From contig JADWOT020000009.1 of assembly GCA_036345935.2 (NCBI GenBank), positions 13,934,148 through 13,998,147 on the forward strand: a stretch of DNA of 64,000 nucleotides. The letters are read 5' to 3'. Origin of the DNA: Taenia hydatigena. Its lineage: Eukaryota > Platyhelminthes > Cestoda > Cyclophyllidea > Taeniidae. This document shows, one piece after another, positions 1-12,600 of the stretch (its first letter is position 1; every line of letters starts with the position of its first letter). A program made the translations under genes and the position numbers. Under the pieces are notes generated by a model. It was given only the letters and a program-made list of their open reading frames with translations. It was not told where the DNA came from and did no database searches.

Positions 1-1202
1 TTAGAGCTACATCCACAAATAGCCGATTGATTATCAAATGTCATTTTAAGTAGTCTTGGTGTTACTGGTGAACAATTTAAAAATGGTCTTTTTGTTGAAC
101 GTCAGCAACACTACACCAAGATGAGCAATATGAAGGTGGTGAAGTGCGCTTAGGTCTGTCGGATAAGGCATCCGACCTGCGGCAACGCATAGTGCTTCAT
201 GAATGTGGAATATTTGGTTGCGATCACTGTCGGTTCAGAATGTGCCTGACAGGTCTGAGAAAGCGCGTATACTGTGTCAACTAGCTATTCAAATCGATGA
301 CCACGCAGACTATAGCAATGGACACTGAAGGAGCTGGGATAGTGCATAAAATATTTCGATACGGTAGGCTCCAGATGCCGCAAGTTTGCTGATGGACCGC
401 GTAATGACATTAGGCCAATCAAACACTTCTCTTCAGTGGTACTGAATGTGCGGAAAATCATATGCATGACGTTGCTTAATGCCGATGCCTGCACGCCAAG
501 TAGATTAGATCACTGGCTTATTCAGGACAAAGCACCGACTAAGATTTCGGTACAATGGAGTGGTTGAAGCGTAGAACAAAACGCAGCTTGTGTAGTAGAG
601 AAGGAAGAAGTACCAGTGCTAGAGCATCTATTTCAATTTGTTTCTGGCATGCCTTGGCCCCTAATGGTCTCCAAAAATGACTCATAACAGACTGATCGTA
701 TCTAGAGCCCGTGCGACAAGGGGAATAAGGCGGCGTGTGGAGGCTTTAGCGACTATGATGGTCAGCAGACCTAGGTAACAATCAATCATTTGGGAGTCAG
801 AGCTCATAGTATTTAGCGGTCTGCAAAGTGCTTGCAAGCAACAGCAAGCGGAACGAAAATCAGCGCAGAAACCAACTCAAGTTTTGTAAATTACGAAGAA
901 ATCGCTTAAAAACGTTGGGAAACTGCATCGGCTCTAGTTAATATGTTTGCGGTTCAAATAATCTGAGCACCGAGAAGCACTTTCCTCTCTTTTCCTTACC
1001 TGGGTAGTCGACGGTGTGCATGAGGATGTAGTGGATTCATTATTTTGGCCTGCAGGTGTAGAAACTGTCTTTGATTAAGGAGAAGTGTTCCTTGAGGTAA
1101 ATTTGTTTGATGATCCGATGTCCACAGCGTTCGTTTCACTTTTATGTTTAGCATAAACCTGCGGGAAGAGGTACGACCCTGCATCGGTGTAACTTGCAAT
1201 CC
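1..1202. other. No recognised gene; unique flank left of repeat R1
   Basis: Only short open frames broken by frequent stops on both strands occur here. None shows a splice-bounded run with coding-like third positions or a family motif. It may be intergenic or intronic. Confidence 0.4.
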
Positions 1203-1735
1203 AGCAGCATTCTTTTAACATCGACCAACACGTTTTGGGGTATCGAGTCTTGGTGGACAATGCACCTTACGAGGCAATACCGAAGAGCCTGCAGAATTTG
1301 GTGCATGAACGACTAGATGCGAAACTGGCCAAGGTGAAGGCCCACTTTAGCAGTGTCTGGAGGCAACTAGTGCTTTTATGCTTACTATCCACATGCCGCC
1401 TGAGATCCATATTCACGTATTCAAAATTAATTATAGTTGACCGTCATTTAGAATGACATGTTCTACACTGGAGAACGTCATTAATCTCCAGGGTTTACTT
1501 CAAGATGTTAGGGGTTTTCAGTTCTTTCAGAAGCGCAATCTTTCCGAGAGCATTCGAAGGGACACCTTGGTGGCTGCGCTCAAGCATTACTCACTTCAAG
1601 GCCGTCAGCCGTCTTGATTTAAGGTCAAAAGCACTTGTAAACAATCCCGTACGTGCCTAGAACAATGAAATAAGTGCCTCTGACGAATCTTCTCCCAATG
1701 TCTGCAGTCGAGAAAAACTCGAAACACTGTAGCTC
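1203..1735 (-). pseudogene. Cyclin-dependent kinase pseudogene fragment, copy 1
   Basis: On the minus strand this reads as the N-lobe of a PSTAIRE-type CDK (CDK1/2/5 group). The glycine loop GTYGIVYKC is followed by ALK at the ATP-lysine position and then by GVPSNALGKIALLKELK, which occupies the place of the PSTAIRE helix and the following LLKEL. A stop follows the ALK lysine directly, there is a frameshift just before it, and another stop follows NILK. The remainder runs without an intron towards the catalytic loop, suggesting a processed copy, but this is inferred. This copy keeps GTYG and ALK where the palindrome copies have GAFG and DLK, so each line decayed separately. It is not expected to make a kinase. 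The exact CDK subtype is unresolved. Confidence 0.6.
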
Positions 1736-2439
1736 GACATCACCGCGGTATATTCAGAACAAAATCCGAGTCAACATAAATTGCGATTGGTTATCTAGTC
1801 GTCGGTCCCTCACTTCATAATTATCAACCACAAAGCTGTTGAAATTTGCGTAGTCGCACGACTAATGACAGGTTTTAGGTGAATCTCTATTTGGGGTGAA
1901 TAATTTTCACAACTGAGATGTGCTTTCCAAGTCAATTCGCCATGATGTAAACGCATTTCTATTTGGCTCAGATTCAGTTACTTAGCCAATGCTGGTATCG
2001 CAATATAATGATCATCATTCTTTTCCTTTCATTTTCCTATTTATTACCAAATGAATGCTGTGACGGGGTAAAGCCCAATCACGTGTGGATGAAATCGTGA
2101 CTTTAAATTATGTTGCATTCTTTTATAAAAACAAATCGGATATCAGGGACTATTGACTGCAGTCAGGGAGGATTTGCCAGCGAAAGGCAATATTTTGGCA
2201 AATCAAACAAAGTTACATCACTTTGTAATTTTTTAAGGAATCGCGGATGATGTGAAGTCAAAATATTACTTTTAAGACTGGATTTCGCCTCGATCATACT
2301 TTTCACTAAAGCATTGATGAAACATTATAACGGGTGAAATAAAAGTGGGATTGGTTTTGAGCTTATGAGTAATAATGATGGTAATGACTAAGTGTCAAAA
2401 TTCGACCTGAACTAAAGTGTGGCCACTGGCGGGTTGGAT

Positions 2440-2985
2440 TCAAAATTCTGTGTTACCTGTGACCTCTATCTTCTTATTTACATATCGATGAATTAAACGG
2501 GTTTTTGTATAATGCGTCTTTTGGACGAGAAGCAGGAAAGCAACATCCAAATTGGAACTCCATGCTGATACCGTGTACACTAGAAGGGGTTGGCTCTCAG
2601 ACGTTCGTGTTCTTAATCTCCCACACCCGTCCCAAAGTAATCGGTCTACTCGTTCTCGGGTAGTCAGAGAGAAAGGACATGAGCGAAGATGGTGACACCC
2701 ATGAAAACAATCTTGCTTAATGGTATAGGGTGGCCCACTTCCGTCCTTCAGTCTGGGTGACGACGCATCCCGATATTGCATAATGTCCTTGTGGTATGAT
2801 TGCACTATGGTGGTTAGCATTTGATTGAGGAGCCCATAGTTGTACGGACAGCATCCAATCCTTGTCACTTTAAATGACTTTGTGCCCCACTCGTGCGAGC
2901 ACATTTCAATTGCTCCGCTTTCCACCTCAACTTGTAGCTTCCTTGCCAACAGCTTTTGCGAAAAGGAAGTTTCGCAAAGCATCAA
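2440..2985 (-). other. Open frame of 181 codons inside R1, unknown
   Basis: An uninterrupted minus-strand frame in R1 copy 1, upstream of and on the same strand as the kinase fragment. It is rich in Cys and His and shows no domain I recognise. The corresponding DNA in the palindrome copies has frameshifts and stops, so the frame is not conserved. Either copy 1 keeps a relic of a coding segment or the frame is chance. Confidence 0.25.
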
Positions 2986-3657
2986 CTAGATTTAATGCAT
3001 TTGTATACCTTTGATTTATAAGTTTGTCAGAAAGTGGGGGTAGAGACAGAGGCCAAGTGGGTCAACGAAGCTAAAATCATCAGTCTTAGGACCATTAGTC
3101 TCCTCGTCTATGCACGCATGCTTATTCAGTTAGCCGGCTACCCAGAAGTTCCTCTTTCTCCCCCTCTATTTGCCGAATGCACAGGAGTCGCTTCGAACAG
3201 CATGTGGCAGGTGTGTGAAGCTGACCGAGACAGATCTGTCTACAATGCTAGCAGGAGACAATCAGATTGCAAAAAATAAATTCTTCAAGTCACTAAAACA
3301 CCGGAGGAAAGCACTTTTACCATGAGAATATGCAGAGCTGGTGAGAGGGCATTAAGGTGCCAATGGCAGGCTTATATTATTTCGACTCTCTGGTCCTTTT
3401 GTCCAAATTATTCCAATTGCAGGGCTTAAATGGACAGAAGAGCCATTCTCAGCAGTAGCTGCAGCGGAATCACCTAGTGTAATATGTAAAGCACTGAAAG
3501 CATCTCACGTTGGCTAACACGGCACTGCAAATAGCATCCTATTGCAATCAGACTGATTTAGTTACCCCATACAGACCACTTTCCAGACCCCAAGTTGGAG
3601 GTCGCGAAATGGAGCAAGTCACAACCGAACACAGCAGTTTTGGGCAATGGTGACTGA

Positions 3658-6600
3658 GTTGCAGGTTAGGCTGCCATCCCTTGTCTTTCTAGCTGTGTCT
3701 GCTTTTATCGCCCTCTTACCTGTCCATTCATCACACTAACTGCACGGGTATCATATGCACATCCATTTCGCATCCGTTCATAAATGGTGCGTCTGACCGT
3801 TCACCCGGTTGTACTCTCTCGTTCTCTCTGCTTCAATTAGTTGTTGCAACTTAATTCTACAAACACTGCCGTCGCTCGAAGTTAGGCATTGCGAATCACT
3901 CCAATCGTGAACTGACTTCCGGTGGCCTGCGTCACACAAGGTGGGAAAGAATTGAAATGGCCTTGCTGTAGAGAGTGTAGCCAAGATGGTGGGAACAGAG
4001 GCGAATGAAATACTTGCCAAATCTCAGCTAAAATAACTTTTGCTCTGTGGGCTGACAAACACGATGCTACAATGGACCACGGCTGAAACACGTGCCACTA
4101 ACCGATTCTACACGCAACAACGAGGAAGATTTCAGTCACATTAACTCGAGGCATGCTTCCTGACGCGGCGCTCAACGCCATTACTCATGCTGTTGTTCAA
4201 ATTATCCGCACCACCTCTCCTCCGCACCCTTTCGTCCTAGCAGTCTGTACCCTCTGTCTCATCACTACCCCCTATCCTCCTTTCAAAGGACGTCACAATT
4301 CCAAGCGTATGGAACGGTTGGAATTCGTGTAAATTAGAGGTAACTCACACAATAACTTCCCTACCTTCCCTCTCAGGTTTGTCTTCCTGTATTTCTCTCC
4401 CCTTCTGCTATTGCGAGGGTCATCACACTCACAATCTCTAAGGATAGTATTCCTAATTTGACCTGTCACGAGAAATCTGTGTGCGGGTTATCCGGAGAAA
4501 TGACGATGGCTTCTTGATGAGGTACTAACCAATTAATTTTACAGATCGCATATCCTTAAAAGTATTTCATAATAAGTGGAGTTGTTTATTTATCTAGTCC
4601 TAGCTTATGTAGGCCTAGAACGTAAAAACGCTATTTTATGACCTCTTGACTACTGTTTCGAATTTCGGGGCGGCAATTATTTTTAAACGGCAAGCTGTCG
4701 CATACCTTCCTTTGCACGAAATGTGGGAAGTAGCGTTGACGCGAATAATAGCATAAACACAAAGTTGCTGTTCTTGACAGTTGGTTGGAGAATGATCACC
4801 TTTGCGACCAGCAATCGAGCTGTCACGCCTTCCAGTAGCCAGCTAATCGCGAAATCCACTCAGTGGGTCCACTTCGACCAAAAGATGTGCCTTGTTCCAT
4901 ATGCACTTATGTAAACGAACTTTTTCTCAAATGCCATGGAGCAGTGATTACTGTACACCCATCTGCATTGGTAGGAGAAACAGAAAAAGAGCTGAACGAT
5001 TAAATAACCCGACAGCACGTTGTGTTCTCTGTTAGGTGAGGAAATAGCCTTTGCCTTCGTAACTGTGTGCGTAGCGAGCATAAATTCTAAATGACAATAG
5101 CAAAGGCCAATTTCAAAACAGTCTCGTGCTTCATCTGGTAGTGACTGCCAGTGCAGGCTGTGTGCAATTAAACCCTGTGGAATGACCCAATGGATTGCGG
5201 ATTCCACAAAGCAATTTTAAAAGTATTCCTTACTGTGCTGCTCCCGGATACCACGCATAAATAGAAGCAGCAAAAGAGTGAACTTGCTCGTTGGTGCATC
5301 AATACGACAGAAGGAAGCAGCAAAGTGTTGTGTAAAAGTTCCTACTAGACAAAGTTCCCACCTGTTTGCTCGTTCTCGAGTTAGATCTATTCCAGCCTAT
5401 TCAGCTGTGCAGCAGTGCCACAGCAATGTAGCATTCGCATGTTCATGCAAGGACTTAACCGCAACGCCATCCAACTCACAAAGACCAACTGGTGGATGTT
5501 CAGAGATCGTCAAATACACCTCTCTTTTCTCATACATGGCGAAACAACCATTCTTTCCTAAATGGAGGAAGTTGCTCGCAAGATGCTAGCACTACGACTG
5601 ACGACTGTACTGTTGAGTACGTAATTTGCTTTGTGGTGAAGTTCTCTCTCTGTGTTAGGGACTGCATGCGGCCAGGAGGCACAATGGAGGATGGGTAAGA
5701 TGTGACGAAAATCCTACTTAAACATGGACTTGGCGTTGCGGTTCGCATGGGCCTAAAGGTGGTACAGATGCAATGTGCAACGAAAGTGCACGGGTGTGAA
5801 TATTGTGTGGTACTCAACTTCCGTGCTAACAAAGCCTTTCTGCATAACAATGGGAACCGTGACTGCTTCAGCAGCGCGGGCTGTGGTGTCGGTGGCTGTC
5901 TCATTTAAGTGTTTGCCTTTCTCTATGAGCAGCACAAAATTTGGCATTCATGCTAATGTACCATGATGCCCTTATGAGCTTGGTTTTAATCTGTAACCCT
6001 ATAATTTAGCTGGTCGCAGTGGATTTGATGCTTCTGCTCTTACACCGTATTTTATTTTGCGCGAAATTCATTACAGAACGTTTGGCAAGTCAAATATAAC
6101 AAACTGCCATCCAAGTGCCTGCATCTAATTCAAAACAAAGATGTATGTAAGCGCCCTTATTTTATTGTCGAATACCTAATTTCCTTAATCAAGAGCAAGA
6201 GAAAGGAGGAAAGGAAAGATGAGTTAGAATGTTGGTCTTGTGCGGTGAACAGCTTACCCGTGCTTTAAGTAGAACAAAACAGAGTCCTGTGGAGGTGTGC
6301 ACCCTACCTTCACCTGAAGCTGCATTTCAATAGACCTCCATCAGACTAGCATGCAGGAGATTAAACTTAACTAACGAAAATTTTGAATGTCATTTCTTTT
6401 CAGAAGGTTGGATGAGAGGATTAATAGTGACAACGCAAGGAAGAGTGTCACAGGTACCAGCACTCTGACTCACCGATTGCCTGATTTTAATAAAGCACTC
6501 TACGATTTTCTTTATTAAATGGCTACCTTGATCATGAATTTCCATCGCCTAAAATTTGGTTTGGTGGGATCACTTGACTAACAGTGCTCCACGCAGTGGT

Positions 6601-9600
6601 GTAATAAAAGGTGAGAAGAGCTATTAATCACTGACTGGCGAGACAGTATGACATTAGACGCTGAAACGGTCTAGAACTCTTAACAGGCAATGGAAATGTG
6701 CCTGTCTAATGCTTTCGTCACGCCAGTATTATTATTGCTGCTTTTGCATTTAAGCGAGCGGACTTGTTTACTTCGCAACTCTAAGCTTTTAATTTTCTCT
6801 ACGCGCTGATATCACCCTCAATGTGTGCAGTCCCCACCAAACAACGTACTGCGATACCGCAAGTCGTTTGTGAATTTCGCACGAGCATTTTCGATGATGG
6901 CTGTTTTGATTATTGACAATTTAACTATAAATCTTAGCATTCGCTGTTAGTTGTGACGAATTGAAAGCGTTTAATCACCGCCAAGTTATTGGCTAGCATT
7001 GAAGCAATTTCTTTTGTTAAGAAAGGGAAATCAATTGTCGTTCGATAAGCAATTTTTTTGAGAAAACACCTCCAGCTTTTATATTTTTTGCTAAATATGT
7101 TCCATTTTACAAGATATTCCACGGCAAATATACCTCTGTACTAAACATAGATGAACTCACCCGATACAATGGCCAATGGGTTGTACCGACTTGTACGAAG
7201 GGCTTTTCCAATCCTTGTGCGCTAACAGAGAATGACACTCAGGATATGGGATCGCGATTGGTCGTAAGGTGAAGATTAACATAAATGTGAGAGCATTCAT
7301 CTCAGAATGCACCCGAATCCAAATCCGATGTCAACACAGTCCGCAATTTCGCCTGTGATGTCACTACTTAACTCACCTTACTCATCCTCACTATTATTAA
7401 TCTGCAGATTTACTGCCATTTTGGAGTGCTGCAATCATTTATTGAGAATTCAGAAGGAAATTCCATAAGCTATTGTTAAAATTCAGCTCAATCAACTGAT
7501 CGCATTGAGTAACACCTAAATGCCTAGGAGTATCGAAGGAACTTGGAGATGTGTAAAGTTTCACCCACTCATAATAGTGATTCCTCCTCCACAGTAAGTT
7601 GGCAATGCTTTGCAATAAACAATCTGTCTTTGAAACACCACATGTTACTTTGACCGTGCCCGATGCTAAGGCTACTGCGCATTGCCGTATCACCACGCCT
7701 ACTTTAAACAAAAATGCCCCAATTCTGCTTGTCTTTCCGACGTAGGTTTGCAATGTGAGGATGCCAATTCAATTGGGTAGTTTTGACACACAAGAGATCA
7801 GCGCAATTCAGTGAGGGACAAATTATTCGAGTGACCAGCTACTGAATTAATAGAATGAAAATAACCAAAGTTTTGTCTTGTTGTAATGCATTCCTGCGTC
7901 GTTGAATTCTACAAATTTGTAAAATTCCAAGTTTTGATAGTTTGAAGATGCTTGCCTTATGTTAAGCGATGAATGTCACCTTAAATATGCATTGATTTAA
8001 GGTGGAGGAAGAAGCGTGGCTGCACATGCAATGACTGGTCATGTTCTGCCGTACTGTCTTCCTCTGCTGTCATATTGCCTTCCGAAAGGGTGATAAAATG
8101 CCCGCTAGATTTGTTGCGGAGACATTCCGAAAGGTTTTCAGTGGCCAAGAGGCTGCAAATGAGGTGCTGTTTAATCGGTTGACATTATTGCAATGTTGGA
8201 CTGTTTACTAGACCAGGTAAAGTTCCAAGTGGTCAAAGTGTTCAGTGTCTGTACACAGATAAGAATGGAGTTGGTGAAAAAAACATTGTGTGCTCGTGTC
8301 ATTAATCTTTGCAACATCTCAACAGACAGGACTCAAGCTTTTGTATATGAAGCGAATCCCGAGAATTTTTTGTTATGTGTACTCCGTTAACTCAATTTTC
8401 GTCCACATTGCGTTTACTATATATGAAAATTGAGGCTGTGAGGCGTATGCACTTGCTGAAGACCTTGTTCTGATTTGCCGACAGCATGAACTGAACATCC
8501 ACTGAGTTGTTCAAAAATGATGGGTAGATGCGCAAGCGATTTAAATAAATTTTGAAGGTCTCTTTTAGGAAGGCTCTACAGTGCCTTCATTTGGTCACAT
8601 TCCGCCGCGCGTTTGCATTCCCACCTCAAGCAAAGGCAAACGAAAAAGATGGGTGGATTTCCCTTTGGATTCTCAAGGTAAGGCAGAGTATTAGAACTTC
8701 ACGGTCTCTTCTTCCTACTCCTTCAGCCCATTTATGTGAATTTTATTATTTAACCACTTGACACTTCAAATACTGGATTGCACAAAACCAAGTAGGATCA
8801 GTTTCACTGGATTTCAGCATAAAAGACCTTTCAGAGAACCACTGTTAAGAGCAACCGCGCAATGCGTAATTACAGCATGTCATGCTGAAAGCGGCATACC
8901 TCACTTGCCCGTGAAGGCAAAAATGCGATTCGTGTCATGACAGTGGATCGCATCCACTTGGCCGTACCTCTTAAAACCGTGTAGAGAAAGCCGCAATGGA
9001 TCTTGGGGGCGATCGCGATGCGTTGCCGAATTTTCAGAGGTCACAAATATTTACAGAAGTGATGAATGTCCTTCGATATCGCAAACAAATGTGCGAATAA
9101 ATGATAGAATGAGAAAAGTCTCTAGGCAAATAATAAACTGAACAAAGAGGCAAATGAATCACAAAATAACGCGAAGTAGCGCTGACGAGCTCCAGCATTT
9201 GACAATTAGCGGGTTAGCTGAACCAAATCATTGGCTTTGACCCCTTCATAAAAGTGGATGTTGAGGACATTCCCAGCCCTGATGTAGGCGTCGGGAGTGT
9301 AGAAATCACCGCATCACGCTAAGCTGAACTCCGACAGTCCGGTTGATGACTGCTTACGGAACACTGGAAAGCGAAATGCGCCTCAACGCAGGCCAATCTC
9401 AGCAAAATGTTCACATGTCTTTTAGGCACTAGGAGGAAAAACAGGTGGCATACTACACCTCGAAGATCCACTCAAATTCACCTCTACCAGCAAACACGAT
9501 TGAAAATGATCCCCCATGTGCCTGGCAAATTACAATGAGAATTAGAGAAATAACCCTAATTAGGGATAAATATCTGCAATAATTTGCTAATCTGATCTGC

Positions 9601-12600
9601 CGGCCAAGTCTTTTGCCTTCCACACTGAGCATTTTGTAAACTAGGCATAACTTCCTCCCACTCATCTCAATCCCCGCCGATTTCAAGGTTCTTTCAAGCG
9701 TTGGTGCTTCCTCAAAATGGTGTGCCCTCTTTATTCTTCTTAGCATTCTTCGAAAATGACCTGCTTCATGCTTGCTTGTATGCGTCCCTTTCAGTTCGGT
9801 GGTCCTGAATGGGCTACTGAGATCCGCTTGCATTATCTGTTCCTGTACTTCCTAGCTTCTCTCCACTGTCAAAATGTGCCATTGGTGACTATGTTTTTAG
9901 GGAGAAATCAGCTGACAATAGGTGGACGAAATGCCACTGAGATGCTATCTCACTAATTTCCTTCTCACTCTGCCAACACTTACTCTGATTTCTATCTGTC
10001 CGATATCATTAGGAGCAATTTCGAACTACTTTTTTGAATGCAGGTCCAGTGTGTCTTGAGTCTTCTTCCACCTCTTCATTTTACCAATCTTCCATTCTTT
10101 CCTGCTTCCATTTCACCTTCTCTGTTCCACTACCGCATTTCGTTTGCCTTCTAGGAAGGTAGTCCAACAAGTGCGTCGGATTCATTTCGAGCATTCGACT
10201 TGAATTTTATAACTTAACTGAGTTTTGAAACCTCAATTCTCTACCTCGTTATTTGCCAACGTGACTTGCCACAACAGCACAACTGCTTTTATTGATACGT
10301 TGCCTGGTGGCAGTTAAAAGACGTGTTTTCTGGTTTAATCCAAAATCGTTTTTGTTTGTGGATGTGTCTATTTCAGGACCACCAGCCTTTGGTAAATGAA
10401 TACTACTGATTGAGACGATTTTCCGGGAAGGTGCATCGAAATCCCAAGTAGCGAACGTGATCATGACAATTAGTGGAGAATTCATTTCAAATCGAATGCA
10501 ATAACATTAGTCCCGAAGCCAGTCAGTTTATTGTGTTATTACTCGAAACAAAGCACACATAGTTGGGAGTTGGGCATGGACCTAGTTGAGGTGGAGCATT
10601 CTACGCATCGTTTGCAGACACTCATGGTGCTAATGTTGCAGCGTCCAACTTTGACACGCCTGGAGAGCTGTGGCACGCCCCAGCTAATTAGTTACCAGTA
10701 GGTCTGAATAGCAGGATTTCTCCACTTCACTTACCAATCTCAAGTCCTACCAACTGTAGGGTAAACATCTTTCTGTGGTCTCATTTATTGAGCGTGACCA
10801 TTTAAGGAATGCCTTGTAACGTCATTCATTGTTGGCAATGAAATTGGGTGACTTTATGCGTCAAATAGGGATTTGTAGTAAATCAAAGAATTGCTGCTGT
10901 TCCCGTTTTTGTGGCGACTTTGGCAATCACCGCTCCGATAGGCTCAGGCGAAGAAATAAGAACTTGGACTATCACGTTGCCATGCATGTCGTCTTCAATA
11001 TCAGCCCACATTTGACCTACTCAAGTGTCTCGCATGTAGTGTCATCTCTACGCAAGCATAAGTCGCCGAAGTGAGGTGTCACAGTGCGAGTACCACCTCT
11101 CTTTCACCGGACGCCGATGCACTTAGTGGTTCTGCCTCAAAGACGAAGCTGCAGGACTTCCATTTCCTCAACTTTTCCATATTAAACGAACACGGTGTTC
11201 ATATTTGCCTCGTTTGCCTTTTCACATTGTAAATGAACGACGACAGAGAAACAACACCACGTCTCGCGGCAAGCACCCGACATCCTGTGTCACCGAGGAG
11301 TAATTCGTGCATATTGATATGACTTGAACTGATCGTCGCTCAATGATTCAGTTCGGCCCCACGAAATGTGGATCTTGAGAGATGAGTCATATATGATGCT
11401 TTACATACCTTGACTGGTCTAGCAGAACCACAATCGCATAACCTGAATCTCGAAGGGTGGAATAGGAAAGTCATGGAAGTTTGCTGAGTGTTACTGCAAG
11501 TCGTAGGGTGTCACTGCATCTCTTCGACCTGCATCATTTAGCGCATATCAGTGAACAATTAGAGCAAGCCCTTAAGATTGTTACGTAGTGCTTAAGTCTT
11601 GGACAGCAGCTGCGTTTAATACTCGAACGCGGTCTTTAGCCAAATTGGCACTCTTCCTCTCTTTTCGTTGGTTCTACTAATCCCTTCTTTTAGTTCATGT
11701 CTGCGCAATGGCCCCAAACACCTGAGGCGCACCGGTAGAGCCTCTCCTTCTCGACTGCTCTGCACGTCGGCAATGCATACCAAGTCCTTCGTCTTTATGA
11801 AAGCATCCAGGTGCTGAACTTACCTCAAACAGTTGGATTTGAGTCGAGTTTTACACTTACGAATGCAGTATCATGCAATAGTATTATCACCAAGGTAAAC
11901 ATAAGAAACTTCTTGTTCTCTATATTCTAATAGCCGTATTCAAACAATCAAGCACACGGCGAACCCTTGCAGTTGTTTGTATAAGCATTTACAACCTGTC
12001 CTCCGATAGTGCTGACGGTGTAGTCGTCAACCCATTGCTACATTTATTCGACTCCAACGACTCTCTTTAAAAAAGGCATGAGTCGGAATAGCCAAACAAC
12101 CAAATACTCGGCCACGCCAAGCCATCTTGATCGAGGCAGATTCATCCGTCGTGCAGCAGGTTGTCACCACTGCAGTCATGCTGACATGGCCAAAGATATG
12201 TTTTTATAAAACAAAATGAGTGATAAAAGTCTAATATACCTAATAAAATGCTCTTTAGGAGGCGTAAGCTAGGAATACGCACATTTGATGGCAGATTCAC
12301 CCCTGGATATCACATCCGAGTCATTTAATCTATCCTGAGTGGGAATGTCTAGAGTCGAGGCCCGACAACCGTCTAATTGTAGTAAATGAGGAGGACGAGG
12401 ATAAGACAATGAGTGTATGAGGTAGTGCGATGTCTTGCGACAACATGGCATAGTTTTGAGTGCTTGGCTTGCCACGCCTGTTTCCGAAATGAGAGTGCTC
12501 TCTTGAGCACCTTTACATTGCTGCAGGAAGATCTGTTGCGCAATCAACTGACCCTCAGACGAGAAACTCCTCGACAGAAGATGGCATCCGTCAAGTGCCA

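Larger units (their letters stand above)
1203..3657 (-). repeat. Dispersed repeat R1, copy 1 (diverged)
   Basis: This stretch is a diverged copy of 34,628-36,521 (left palindrome arm) and therefore also of 47,879-49,772 inverted. Shared landmarks are the start near ttttaacatcgaccaacacg, the block beginning aaacaaagttac (near 2,206 here and 35,150 in the arm) and the abrupt end at caatggtgactgag (3,657 and 36,521). Copy 1 holds about 470 bp (about 1,736-2,205) that the arm copies lack, plus about 78 bp near 2,950-3,025. The unit contains a CDK pseudogene on its minus strand. The two versions differ by many substitutions, so this duplication is much older than the palindrome. Confidence 0.8.

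Noticed and set aside
4860..5207. 115-codon minus-strand frame, and overlapping frames at 5,278-5,966
   Set aside because: Competing frames on both strands, with no conserved pattern or codon bias.
9453..9833. 126-codon minus-strand frame
   Set aside because: No motif, no splice context and unremarkable base use. A frame of this length is expected by chance in 64 kb.
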